From WYZ-LMO2 sp038731605 (GTDB lineage Archaea > Halobacteriota > Archaeoglobi > Archaeoglobales > Archaeoglobaceae), in assembly GCA_038731605.1 (NCBI GenBank), contig JAVYQP010000003.1, forward strand, positions 171,356-235,355: a stretch of 64,000 nucleotides of DNA. The letters run 5' to 3'. A model generated the notes under the pieces. That model did no database searches and was not told where the DNA came from. It saw nothing but the letters and a program-made list of their open reading frames with translations. Both the position numbers and the translations under genes were made by a program. Every line of letters begins with the position of its first letter. The stretch's first letter is position 1. Of the stretch, positions 50,669-59,102 are shown piece by piece.

Positions 50669-51570
50669 TGCTTTTTAGAGTTGTTTTCCTCGGCACCGCA
50701 GGTGCGGTTCCTTCTTCCGAGAGGAACACCTCTGCAATTTTTGTTCAATACTCTAAGCATAGATTTCTCTTCGATTGTGGCGAGGGGACGCAGAGACAAA
50801 TGATAACAGCAAAGCTCGGATTCAGAAACCTCGACCACGTTTTCATAACACACATGCACACGGATCACTTCATCGGCATCTTTGGTTTAATCGAGACGCT
50901 TTCGCTGAACGGAAGAAAAAAAGAGCTCAACTTCTACACTCCAAAGCCCGAAGTTCTAAGAGCTTTGTTTGAGATCTTCGGCTACGAGAATCTCGAGTTC
51001 GATTTGAAAGTGCACAAAGCTTCCGACGGTGATGAAGTTCGCTTTGAAAACCTCAGAGTTTTAGCTTTCAAGACCGAGCACATAGTGCAGAGCGTGGGCT
51101 ATGCGTTGATCGAAGAAGACAGCAGAAAGTTCGACAGAGAAAAAGCAGAGAAACTCGGAATCCCACCAGGACCGCTTTACGCCAAGCTGAAAAAAGGGGA
51201 AGCGGTTCTTTGGAAAGACAAGCTCATAACCCCCGATATGGTTCTCGGAGAAGTAAAAAAAGGAAGAAAAGTCGTCTACACGGGGGACACAAGACCTTCT
51301 GAAAGAATTGTAGAGATTGCGAAAAACGCAGATCTTCTGATCCACGACGCTTCCTTCAGCGAAGACCTCAAAAGCTGGGCAATTGAAAGCGGGCACTCAA
51401 CTGCAAGGGAAGCGGGAGAGGTTGCAAAGAGGGCGAATGTGAAGAAGCTGATACTAACGCACATAAGCGCAAGGTTCTCTAAAAACCCAGATACCTTGCT
51501 AAGGGAAGCAAAAGAAGTTTTTGAGAACGTAGAGGTTGCTAAGGACTTCTTGGAGATCGAGATTAAATGA
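50668..51570 (+). CDS. rnz: Ribonuclease Z
   Basis: The 300 residues are a full-length tRNA 3' processing endonuclease: LGTAGAVPSSERNTSAI, FDCGEGTQRQM, HMHTDHFIGIFGLIETL (HxHxDH), the exosite-like PPGPLYAKLKKGE, YTGDTRPSERIVEIA and the C-terminal LTHISARFS. It removes 3' trailers from tRNA precursors. Linked to S10 by a 1-base overlap. Confidence 0.95.
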   Translation: MLFRVVFLGTAGAVPSSERNTSAIFVQYSKHRFLFDCGEGTQRQMITAKLGFRNLDHVFITHMHTDHFIGIFGLIETLSLNGRKKELNFYTPKPEVLRALFEIFGYENLEFDLKVHKASDGDEVRFENLRVLAFKTEHIVQSVGYALIEEDSRKFDREKAEKLGIPPGPLYAKLKKGEAVLWKDKLITPDMVLGEVKKGRKVVYTGDTRPSERIVEIAKNADLLIHDASFSEDLKSWAIESGHSTAREAGEVAKRANVKKLILTHISARFSKNPDTLLREAKEVFENVEVAKDFLEIEIK

Positions 51571-51579
51571 GCTAAAAAA

Positions 51580-51666
51580 TTAGCCTACCAAAAACTGCAC
51601 TATAAGTAGCGCCAAGGCTACCACAGACAGCAACACGATGTCGGTTCTATCGACCGCGAGGTTCAT
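51580..51666 (-). CDS. 28-residue single-span membrane peptide
   Basis: The frame reads MNLAVDRTDIVLLSVVALAL then LIVQFLVG, one hydrophobic helix with a polar start. A TATA element (TTTATATA, about 51680-51687) lies about 20 nt upstream, and a GAGAGAT site is nearby. It is divergent from the dsr operon in a gap that otherwise lacks genes. A short hydrophobic frame can arise by chance, so confidence is moderate. Confidence 0.4.
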   Translation of the reverse strand: MNLAVDRTDIVLLSVVALALLIVQFLVG

Positions 51667-51728
51667 AATCTCTCAACATTGTCAAAGTATATAAAGTTTT
51701 CTCCTATATATAGAACTGTATTGTTACA

Positions 51729-51778
51729 ATCATGATCATCATTGGCTTGGCTGATTAAAAACCAAAAAGCTAATATAA
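51729..51778 (+). promoter_or_regulatory. Promoter region of the dsr/Hme operon
   Basis: TAATATAA (51771-51778) serves as TATA; a GAGGGGATC ribosome site precedes the ATG at 51816. Upstream, ATGATCAT sits inside a longer near-palindrome (51729-51744), a possible activator or repressor site. Divergent A/T boxes point toward the small peptide gene. Confidence 0.45.
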
Positions 51779-51815
51779 ACTCTGTTAACCTTGAGAAGAA
51801 CTCGAGGGGATCAGC

Positions 51816-52592
51816 ATGATCTCAAGAAGAAAATTCTTGATAATCGCAGGAGCAAGTGCTATAGCAACAATGTTACCTTTACAGATCTCCGCAAAAACTC
51901 TGAAGAGCGAGAGCACGAGAAGATGGGCAATGGTTGTGGACGTTGAGAAGTGCACAGAATGCGTGAAAGAGTTCATAAAGAAAACTGGTAACGAAGAAGT
52001 GAAACCGCCTTGCGTCGTAGCTTGCGATAGGGAAAATAACGTTCCAGAGTTCGAAGAGAAAGCAATCGATCCGCAGTGGATAAGGATTGTGAAGTTCAAA
52101 AACAAATACGGAGACGAGTTCTACGCTCCACTGCTTTGCAACCACTGCGAGAACCCGCCTTGTGCGCAGGTTTGTCTTACACAGGCGACGTTCAAGAGAA
52201 GCGATGGGATCGTAGAAGTCGATATGCACCGTTGCATCGGCTGTAGATACTGCATGATCGCCTGCCCGTATGGCTCGAGAAGCTACAACTTCAAAGATCC
52301 CCGTGAGGGGCTTAAGGAAGTGAACCCAAAGGTTCCGATGAGAACGCAAGGTGTTGTTGAGAAGTGCACGTTCTGCGTCCATCGCATCGACGATGCGATT
52401 GCAAAGGGCAAAGAGCCTGAGCCCGCTTGCGTTGAAGCATGCAGACTCTACGGAAAAGGCTCGCTGATCTTCGGGAACGTCAACGATGAGAACAGCAAAA
52501 TATCCAAGGTTCTTAGGAACAACACGGTTATCCAGTTTAGAGCGGAGTTGGGAACGGAGCCCCATGTTTACTACTTGCCGATGAGGAGGTGA
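51816..52592 (+). CDS. dsrO: DsrO/HmeA-type periplasmic-side ferredoxin
   Basis: The 258 residues start with a Tat signal (SRRKFLIIAGASAIATMLPL; twin Arg) and then hold several 4Fe-4S motifs (CTECVKEF, CNHCENPPCAQVC, CIGCRYCMIACP, CTFCVHRI with later CVEAC). This is the extracytoplasmic iron-sulfur subunit of the DsrMKJOP complex, called Hme in Archaeoglobus. It links cytochrome DsrJ to the membrane subunit DsrP. It is first in a five-gene operon with RBS GAGGGGAT. Confidence 0.93.
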   Translation: MISRRKFLIIAGASAIATMLPLQISAKTLKSESTRRWAMVVDVEKCTECVKEFIKKTGNEEVKPPCVVACDRENNVPEFEEKAIDPQWIRIVKFKNKYGDEFYAPLLCNHCENPPCAQVCLTQATFKRSDGIVEVDMHRCIGCRYCMIACPYGSRSYNFKDPREGLKEVNPKVPMRTQGVVEKCTFCVHRIDDAIAKGKEPEPACVEACRLYGKGSLIFGNVNDENSKISKVLRNNTVIQFRAELGTEPHVYYLPMRR

Positions 52593-52596
52593 TTTT

Positions 52597-53784
52597 GTGG
52601 TTAACGAAATAGATTTCAAGAAGATCGAAGGTTCCTCGCCTCAATACTTTGCGCTCGTCGCAATTTTAGCGTTTTTCACAGCGCTTGGAATTGTAGCCTA
52701 CATACTCGACCACGAGTTCCATCTAAGCGGTTTGAGCAACCGTGTTCCTTGGGGAGTCGTTAACGCAGGGATCCCGTATTTCATTGGTTTGAGCGCAGGT
52801 TCGCTCATCGTCTCAGCCTTAGCGGGAGTTTTCAAAATAAAGCGCTTTAAGGTTTTCAGCAGAATTGCAGCGTTTTTCGCAGCAGCGTATATAGTTGCGG
52901 CGATTGCAAGCATCGCACTCGATATAGGGAAGCTCTACCACTTCGGAAACGCAGTGATCTACTTCAACCCGACGTCCATATTCTCTTGGAACGCATTCTT
53001 CTACTCAAGCTACTTCGTGATATGCGCCCTTTATCTGCTCGCACAGTTCGAAGAGATGGAGAGGTTGACGAGGTTCTTTGCATGCTTGGCGGTTTTCTGG
53101 GCTGTGCTCGTGCACAGTGGCACGGGAGCGATCTACAGCTTCATGTATTCCCGTGAACTCTACCACTCCGCATTGACTCCACCGATGTTCATCGTCTGCG
53201 CCATCACCTCCGGGCTTGGGTTGCTCATAGCCACGTTGTATTTCACGTTCAAGTTCACAAAGCGTGACCTCGAAGTAAGGCTACTTAGAGAGCTCGCCCT
53301 AATCTTTGCAGGCTTGGTTGCGGTTCTCGGCTACATGCTCGTAGTAGAGGCGCTTGAAAAAGGCTACATCCCAGCGGTTGCGCCGGCAACGAAGTTTGTC
53401 TATCTAACTCCGGAGCACGGAATCTTCTGGAGCTTCTGGCTACTCATGATCTTCGGAATTATAATCCCGTTCTTGGTCGTCGTAATTCCGAAAACTGGCT
53501 TCGATCCAAGGTGGCTTAGCGCAGTCGGAATCTCGCACGCAGCAATGGTTATGGCGGAGCGCTTCTTCCTCATCGTCCCCGGGCAAGTTTATCCCTCCGA
53601 ATACTTGCCGGGATACGAAATCGAGTCGTTGCACACACTCGAAGGCATCATTGTGAGCTACACGCCAACGATCTTCGAATGGCTTCAGGTGATTGGCTTG
53701 CTTTCTGGTGTATTCTTAGCTTTCGTTGTCGCTGCGAAGCTTCTACCAATTCTGCCTGAAAAAGCGGTGGTGATGGAGGAATGA
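52597..53784 (+). CDS. dsrP: DsrP/NrfD-type integral membrane quinone subunit
   Basis: The 395 residues have about ten transmembrane helices and NrfD-family features such as HLSGLSNRVPWGVVNAGIPY near the start and GFDPRWLSAVGISHAAMV. NrfD proteins bind menaquinol and pass electrons or protons to the iron-sulfur partner. Start is a GTG (52597) behind GAGGAGGTGA. It overlaps the next gene by 4 bp. Confidence 0.93.
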   Translation: MVNEIDFKKIEGSSPQYFALVAILAFFTALGIVAYILDHEFHLSGLSNRVPWGVVNAGIPYFIGLSAGSLIVSALAGVFKIKRFKVFSRIAAFFAAAYIVAAIASIALDIGKLYHFGNAVIYFNPTSIFSWNAFFYSSYFVICALYLLAQFEEMERLTRFFACLAVFWAVLVHSGTGAIYSFMYSRELYHSALTPPMFIVCAITSGLGLLIATLYFTFKFTKRDLEVRLLRELALIFAGLVAVLGYMLVVEALEKGYIPAVAPATKFVYLTPEHGIFWSFWLLMIFGIIIPFLVVVIPKTGFDPRWLSAVGISHAAMVMAERFFLIVPGQVYPSEYLPGYEIESLHTLEGIIVSYTPTIFEWLQVIGLLSGVFLAFVVAAKLLPILPEKAVVMEE

Positions 53785-54728
53785 TCGGCGTCATCTTTGG
53801 CGTTTTAGTGCCTTACATCGCCTTTGCGATATTCGTTGTTGGAGTCGTTTACAAATTCATTTATTGGGCAAAGAGTGCAGTCCCTTTGAAGATCCCGACG
53901 ACGAGCGGACAGCAGAAGTCACTAAGGTTCATAAAGCGCACGATTTACGATCGCTTTGACTCGCCGTTTACGAAGTGGGAAACCGTTGTAAGAATGATCT
54001 TGGAGATCTTCGCATTCAGGAGTTTGCTCAAGAACACCCGATACTACTTGGATAGGCTATCGCAGAGGGATGCGAGATGGCTTTGGCTTTTCGCAATCCT
54101 CTTCCACTACTCCTTACTCCTCGTGTTGATAAGGCACACAAAGTTCTTCTTTGAACCAGTTCCGAGCTTTGTGGAAATGCTTTCCGAGCTCGAAGCGTTC
54201 AAAGGGGTCTTTATTCCGTCGGTCTACATCTCCGGACTTGCGATAATCGTTGCGCTACTTCTACTATGGTTCCGCAGAATATTCCTTTCGAGAGAGCGTT
54301 GCATAAGCTTGCCGAGCGACCACTTTGCGTTGATCCTTTTGCTCGCCATCACGATCTCGGGCAACGTGATGAGATACTTCATCAAGGTCGACATCTCAGC
54401 GGTGAAGGGGCTTCTGCTAAGCTTGATGGCTTTCGACATCGCAAAAGCGGTTGAGTTCGCAAATGCAATAGAGCCGATGTTCTACATACACTTCGCCCTT
54501 GGTAGTTTCTTACTTGCCTACTTCCCGTTCAGCAAGCTAATGCACGCTGGCGGTATCTTCTTCTCGCCAACGAGAAATATGCCAAACAACAACCGTGCTG
54601 AGAGACACGTGAACCCATGGAACCCGCCATACAAGGGAATAACCTGGGAAGAATACTACGAAGCCTACAAAGACCAGCTTGACGAGATCGCTGAGAGCGG
54701 TTACAAGGTTAAGCCGGAGGTGATGTGA
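53781..54728 (+). CDS. dsrM: DsrM-type cytochrome b membrane subunit
   Basis: The 315 residues have an N-terminal helix (GVIFGVLVPYIAFAIFVVGVVY) and a NarI-like core with spaced histidines (LFHYSLLLVLIRHTKFFF; FYIHFALGSFLLAY; KLMHAGGIF) for two b hemes. DsrM oxidises menaquinol and reduces the HdrD-like DsrK. It overlaps dsrP by 4 bp and dsrK starts at the very next base after the stop. Confidence 0.92.
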   Translation: MIGVIFGVLVPYIAFAIFVVGVVYKFIYWAKSAVPLKIPTTSGQQKSLRFIKRTIYDRFDSPFTKWETVVRMILEIFAFRSLLKNTRYYLDRLSQRDARWLWLFAILFHYSLLLVLIRHTKFFFEPVPSFVEMLSELEAFKGVFIPSVYISGLAIIVALLLLWFRRIFLSRERCISLPSDHFALILLLAITISGNVMRYFIKVDISAVKGLLLSLMAFDIAKAVEFANAIEPMFYIHFALGSFLLAYFPFSKLMHAGGIFFSPTRNMPNNNRAERHVNPWNPPYKGITWEEYYEAYKDQLDEIAESGYKVKPEVM

Positions 54729-56351
54729 ATGGAGACGCACACAGCTGAAAAGATTAGAATTGAGCAAAGGTTCCCGAGCTGGAGAGAACTTCTGAAACCA
54801 ACCACGGACTTCAAGCATGGATACTATCACTACTCGTTCCGCATCAGCGATGCAAAGTATCTCGAGCTACCGTTCGTAAGGGAGTGGAACCCGCTTGACA
54901 AAGACTGGAAGCTCCCACCGAACTGGAAGGAGATATTCCTCACGAAGATGAAGGAGTATCTGGAGAAGTTCAGGAGTTTCAAGCTCTTTATGGACATATG
55001 CGTCCGTTGCGGTGCTTGCGCAGACAAATGCCACTACTACATAGGAACCGGAGATCCAAAGAACATGCCGGTCGCAAGGGCGGAGCTCATAAGGTCGATC
55101 TACCGTCGCTACTTCACACCCGCTGGTAAGCTTGGAAAAATCGCTGGAGCGAGAGATCTCACGGAGGACGTGATAAAGGAGCTTTACTACTACGCATACC
55201 AATGCTCTCTCTGCAGAAGGTGTAGCGTTTTCTGCCCATACGGAATCGACACCGCAGAAGTGACCTGGATCATGAGGATGCTCCTGAAAGAAATAGGAGT
55301 CGTGCACAGGTTTACTCTGATCTCGATCGCAAGCTCTGCGAGAACTGGAAACCACCTCGGATTGCTACCAGGAGGAATCGCCGGAGCCTTGCAGAGCGTT
55401 GCTGAGGACATCTACAACATTACTGGAATAGAGATCGAGGTTCCGGTAAACAAGAAGGGTGCCGAGATCTTGTTTGTAGCACCTTCGGCGGACTTCTTTG
55501 CGACACCGCATTGGTACGTTTGCATGGGTTATTTGATGCTGTTCCACGAAATCGGCTTGGATTACACCTGGTCGACTTATGCGAGCGAGGGTGGAAACTT
55601 TGGAACCTTCATAAGCTATGAGCTGGCGCAGAAGCTGAACGCAAAGATATACCAAGAGGCGGAAAGACTCGGCGTTAAATGGATCCTTGGTGGCGAATGC
55701 GGACACATGTGGAGAGACAAGCACCAGTATTTGGCAACGATGCACGAACCGCCAAAGAATCTCGAGGATCCCGTGAGCCCGATAACTGGAACCTACTTCG
55801 AGAACGCTGCGAGCACGAAGATGGTGCACATCGCAGAATTCGTCGCAGATTTGATTGCGCACAAGAAGATAAAGCTCGATCCAACGAGGAACGACAAGTG
55901 GATCGTTACCTTGCACGACGCATGCAACTACGCAAGGGCGATGGGACTGCTTGAGGAGCCGAGATATGTGATAAAGAATGTATGCAGGTTCTTCTACGAG
56001 ATGCCCGAGCACACGATAAGGGAGAAGAGCTACTGTTGCGGAAGCGGTGGAGGTTTGCTGACCGAGGAGGTCATGGATCTCCGCATGCGTGGAGGTATGC
56101 CGAGAGCTATGGCTATAAGAGAAGTCCACAAGAAATACGGAGTGAACTTCTTGTGCACGCTTTGCGCAATAGACAAAGCTGCGTTCCCACACTTGCTCGA
56201 ATACTGGAAGCTACCAGTTGCTGTTGGAGGCATGATGGAGCTCGTTGGCAACGCTCTGATAATGAAGGGAGAGAAGGAGAGGACAACGGATCTCAGAGGA
56301 GAACCACTGATAAGAAGGGACGAGAAAGGGAGAATAATAGGAGGGGAGTGA
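54729..56351 (+). CDS. dsrK: DsrK-type HdrD-like iron-sulfur subunit
   Basis: The 540 residues hold two ferredoxin-type motifs (CVRCGACADKCHYY; CSLCRRCSVFCPYGID) and the CCG-type active-site region (LHDACNYARAMG; SYCCGSGGGL), with LCTLCAID near the end. Like HdrD it has a special 4Fe-4S site for disulfide chemistry, in sulfate reducers the DsrC trisulfide. It sits on the cytoplasmic face, bound to DsrM. Confidence 0.95.
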   Translation: METHTAEKIRIEQRFPSWRELLKPTTDFKHGYYHYSFRISDAKYLELPFVREWNPLDKDWKLPPNWKEIFLTKMKEYLEKFRSFKLFMDICVRCGACADKCHYYIGTGDPKNMPVARAELIRSIYRRYFTPAGKLGKIAGARDLTEDVIKELYYYAYQCSLCRRCSVFCPYGIDTAEVTWIMRMLLKEIGVVHRFTLISIASSARTGNHLGLLPGGIAGALQSVAEDIYNITGIEIEVPVNKKGAEILFVAPSADFFATPHWYVCMGYLMLFHEIGLDYTWSTYASEGGNFGTFISYELAQKLNAKIYQEAERLGVKWILGGECGHMWRDKHQYLATMHEPPKNLEDPVSPITGTYFENAASTKMVHIAEFVADLIAHKKIKLDPTRNDKWIVTLHDACNYARAMGLLEEPRYVIKNVCRFFYEMPEHTIREKSYCCGSGGGLLTEEVMDLRMRGGMPRAMAIREVHKKYGVNFLCTLCAIDKAAFPHLLEYWKLPVAVGGMMELVGNALIMKGEKERTTDLRGEPLIRRDEKGRIIGGE

Positions 56352-56352
56352 G

Positions 56353-56751
56353 ATGTTCAGCAAAAAATACGTAATCCCATTGATCGTCGCATTCCTTGCA
56401 CTGGCTTTCTCACCGCTGATTTATAACGCCTTTGCGGGAACCTTAGCACATTATCCGGAGATCGAAAAGCCAAAGGGAGAATGCGTTGAAGATGCGAACT
56501 GGATGCGAGCGAATCACATGCTCCTTCTCCAAGAGTGGAGGATTAGCGCAATAAGATCTGGAGCCGAAGGCGGGAGAATTTACCACAGCTTCACCTACGG
56601 GAAAGAGTTCCATGCGTCGACGAACACTTGCTGGGAGTGCCACACAGATAAAACCACCTTCTGCGACCAGTGCCACAACTACGTGGGAATAAAGCCGGAG
56701 TGCTGGGACTGCCACTGGAATCCGAGCTTTGAAAAGCCCGTGATTAAGTAA
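56353..56751 (+). CDS. dsrJ: DsrJ-type triheme cytochrome c
   Basis: The 132 residues start with a signal/anchor helix (VIPLIVAFLALAFSPLIYNA) and contain three CxxCH sites: CWECH, CDQCH and CWDCH, packed in 35 residues. DsrJ is the small triheme cytochrome outside the membrane. The start follows dsrK after one base. Its last 8 bases overlap a convergent hydrolase gene. Confidence 0.93.
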   Translation: MFSKKYVIPLIVAFLALAFSPLIYNAFAGTLAHYPEIEKPKGECVEDANWMRANHMLLLQEWRISAIRSGAEGGRIYHSFTYGKEFHASTNTCWECHTDKTTFCDQCHNYVGIKPECWDCHWNPSFEKPVIK

Positions 56752-57319
56752 TTTTTATTTTTACGGATTTATCTATCTCCTTTCCGTGCCCAGGAAAGGC
56801 TTTTTTCCATTCAAAACTAAGAAAAGCCTTCACAGATTGCAAGTATTTTTCGTAATCACTGCAAAATTCTTTTCTCGAAAGCCTGCCACCACCCCTTAGC
56901 AAATCCCCGCAGTAGGCGTTCTCGTTCACGAGAATGCAAACGCTTCCCGGAGTGTGACCAGGAGTGTGAACGATGTTCACATTTACTTCAAGAATGCTCC
57001 TCACGTTTTCGGGAGGAACGAATCTGAAGAGTTTTTCCAGCATTTTCGCCATCTTTCCGATGACTCCATGGAAAGTGAACTCTTTTTCGCCGAGCAAATA
57101 CGGAGCGTCGTCTGGATGAACGTAGATTGGGCACCCAAAAACCTTCTCCAGCTCCCTCACTCCTGCGACGTGATCGAAATGCGCATGTGTGATAAGAATG
57201 CCGTCGAGCTCTTTAACTTGTTTCGCAACAAGTCCGCCGTCTGTTCCTGCGTCGATCAGGAAAATCTTATCGTTGATTTCAACGAGGTAGACGTTACACC
57301 CACGGGACTTCAGTTTCAT
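56744..57319 (-). CDS. Metallo-beta-lactamase hydrolase
   Basis: The 191 residues show a compact MBL fold: NVYLVEINDKIFLIDAGTDG, ITHAHFDHVAGVREL (HxHxDH), HTPGHTPGSVCILV, AYCGDLLRGGG and FPGHGKEIDKS. Substrate unknown. It converges on dsrJ with an 8-bp overlap and lies 20 nt downstream of the UspA-like gene on the same strand, probably as a two-gene operon. Confidence 0.88.
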   Translation of the reverse strand: MKLKSRGCNVYLVEINDKIFLIDAGTDGGLVAKQVKELDGILITHAHFDHVAGVRELEKVFGCPIYVHPDDAPYLLGEKEFTFHGVIGKMAKMLEKLFRFVPPENVRSILEVNVNIVHTPGHTPGSVCILVNENAYCGDLLRGGGRLSRKEFCSDYEKYLQSVKAFLSFEWKKAFPGHGKEIDKSVKIKIT

Positions 57320-57339
57320 AAAAAAAAGTTTGAAGGTCG

Positions 57340-57735
57340 CTACTTAACGCAAACGACCGGCTTTGAAGCGTGCAAAATGATGTCCTGCGCAACGCTCCCG
57401 AAGATTATCTTGCCCGCAGGGCGTCTTTTTCTCACGCCTATAATTACCATGCTCGCATTGATTTCGTCCGCAAACTCGACTATGTCCTCCGCAGGTTCTT
57501 TCCCTCTCACGAGAAGCCTCGTCTCAAACTCTACGCCTTCCTTTCGTGCGAGTTCTTCAGCCCACTTCAAAAGCTTCTCCCCCTCTTCGATCTCCTTTGG
57601 ACTCGTCTTGCCTTCGCCAAACAAGGAGTGAACAAAGATCACCTTGTCCTTCCTCAGCTTCGCCTCCGCAATGGCAAACGCAATGACTCTCTCGCTTCTA
57701 TCCGATCTCTCATCGAGCGCAACCAACAGCACCAT
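57340..57735 (-). CDS. Universal stress protein (UspA family)
   Basis: The 131 residues carry the UspA nucleotide-binding pattern: MVLLVALDERSDRSERVIAF, DKVIFVHSLFGEG, and GVRKRRPAGKIIFGSVAQDI with the G-x2-G-x9-GS loop. Such proteins bind ATP and act under stress. I take the ATG at 57735 because TTTATGAAT (57762-57770) is about 30 nt upstream; an ATG at 57753 would be only 9-17 nt from the box. Confidence 0.9.
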   Translation of the reverse strand: MVLLVALDERSDRSERVIAFAIAEAKLRKDKVIFVHSLFGEGKTSPKEIEEGEKLLKWAEELARKEGVEFETRLLVRGKEPAEDIVEFADEINASMVIIGVRKRRPAGKIIFGSVAQDIILHASKPVVCVK

Positions 57736-57814
57736 AAAGTCGAATCTCAACATAATTCATAAATTTTTCGATCGAGATCGCATGCTATTTATGCTTTGAG
57801 CCAAAACTCCTTGC

Positions 57815-57994
57815 ATGTGTGAATCGAAAATCGTTTCCCAAGGGAGGACTATTTTCGAAGACATTGTGAGGCTTAGGGTCGAGGGGGAGAAATTGCTCGT
57901 GTTCGACATTCTCGGGGAAACGAGGGAATTAAAGGGAAAAATATTAGAGGTCGACCTCCTCGCACATAAGATCGTGGTGGAGGTGTTCGAATGA
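57815..57994 (+). CDS. CooT-like nickel-binding protein
   Basis: The 59-residue protein begins MCESKIVSQGRTIFEDIVRL and continues VEGEKLLVFDILGETREL, KILEVDLLAHKIVVEV. Cys2 as nickel ligand and this SH3-like small beta fold are the marks of CooT, linked to CO dehydrogenase maturation. It overlaps gap by 4 bp (ATGA), an unusual partner. It is below typical gene-finder size. Confidence 0.75.
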   Translation: MCESKIVSQGRTIFEDIVRLRVEGEKLLVFDILGETRELKGKILEVDLLAHKIVVEVFE

Positions 57995-58998
57995 TCAAGG
58001 TTGCAATAAACGGTTATGGAACCATAGGAAAGCGAGTTGCGGATGCGGTAGCGTTGCAAGACGACATGAAGGTCGTTGGAGTGACAAAAACAAAGCCAGA
58101 CTTTGAAGCAAAGCTTGCAAAGAAGAAGTTCGATCTATACGTCGCAAAACCCGAAAGTGTTGAGCTTTTTGAGAAAGCTGGAATCGAAATCAGCGGAACT
58201 CTCGAGGATCTGATAAAGAAAGTCGATTTGGTCGTGGACTGTAGCCCAGACAAAGTTGGAGCGGAGAACAAGAGAATCTACGAGACTTATGGCATGAGGG
58301 CGATATTTCAAGGCGGGGAGAAGAAGGACGTCGCAGAAGTTTCCTTCAACGCCTTGGCAAACTACAGCGATGCTATGGGCAAGAAATACGTTAGAGTCGT
58401 GAGCTGTAACACAACTGCGCTGACGAGAACGATTTACCAGCTCAAAACGAACTTCAAGATCGGTAGAATTCGAGCTACGATACTCCGAAGGGTTGCGGAT
58501 CCAAAGGAAGACAAGAAGGGGCTTACGAATGCAATCATGCCAGATCCGATTGCCTTGCCTTCGCATCATGCAAAAGACGTCAAAACCGTGCTTCCAGACG
58601 TGGACATCGTAACAACTGCGTTCAAGCTACCAACTACACTTATGCACGTGCACTCGTTGGCGGTGGAGCTCAAGGAAAAGGTTACGAAGGAAGAGGTTAT
58701 TTCGGCTCTCGAAAAAGAGCCAAGGATTATGCTTTTGTCTGCAGAGGATGGCTTCACATCCACTGCGAAGATAATCGAGTTTGCAAGAGAGCTCAGGATG
58801 AGATACGACCTATACGAGAACGTGATATGGCTTGAATCGATTGCAATCGATGGAAACGATCTCTTCTTGACGCAAGCGGTGCACCAGGAGGCGATAGTTG
58901 TTCCGGAAAACGTTGACGCAATTAGGGCGATTTTTGGAGTTCCGAAGGAAGTTAGCATTGAAAAAACGAACAAATCCCTGCGCATCGGCAGTTTTTAA
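57991..58998 (+). CDS. gap: Glyceraldehyde-3-phosphate dehydrogenase, archaeal type II
   Basis: The 335 residues match archaeal GAPDH: VAINGYGTIGKRVADAVALQ (Rossmann loop), DCSPDKVGAENKRIYE, the active-site SCNTTALTRTIY, and HAKDVKTVLPDVDIVTTAFK with PTTLMHVHSL. It acts in glycolysis/gluconeogenesis with NADP or NAD. It is translationally coupled to the CooT-like gene. Length and motifs are standard. Confidence 0.96.
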   Translation: MIKVAINGYGTIGKRVADAVALQDDMKVVGVTKTKPDFEAKLAKKKFDLYVAKPESVELFEKAGIEISGTLEDLIKKVDLVVDCSPDKVGAENKRIYETYGMRAIFQGGEKKDVAEVSFNALANYSDAMGKKYVRVVSCNTTALTRTIYQLKTNFKIGRIRATILRRVADPKEDKKGLTNAIMPDPIALPSHHAKDVKTVLPDVDIVTTAFKLPTTLMHVHSLAVELKEKVTKEEVISALEKEPRIMLLSAEDGFTSTAKIIEFARELRMRYDLYENVIWLESIAIDGNDLFLTQAVHQEAIVVPENVDAIRAIFGVPKEVSIEKTNKSLRIGSF

Positions 58999-59102
58999 TT
59001 TTTTAATTCCCCAAATCCTAAGCAGTTGAGATTGCCAAAAAGTTTTTCGGGGAGCCCATGGGTAAAAGAAATCACAAAAGGCGAGCTCGTTAAAATAAAA
59101 AA

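Noticed and set aside
55365..56192. 275-codon minus-strand frame inside dsrK
   Set aside because: Antisense shadow of a conserved DsrK with motifs in the plus frame; no recognisable fold.
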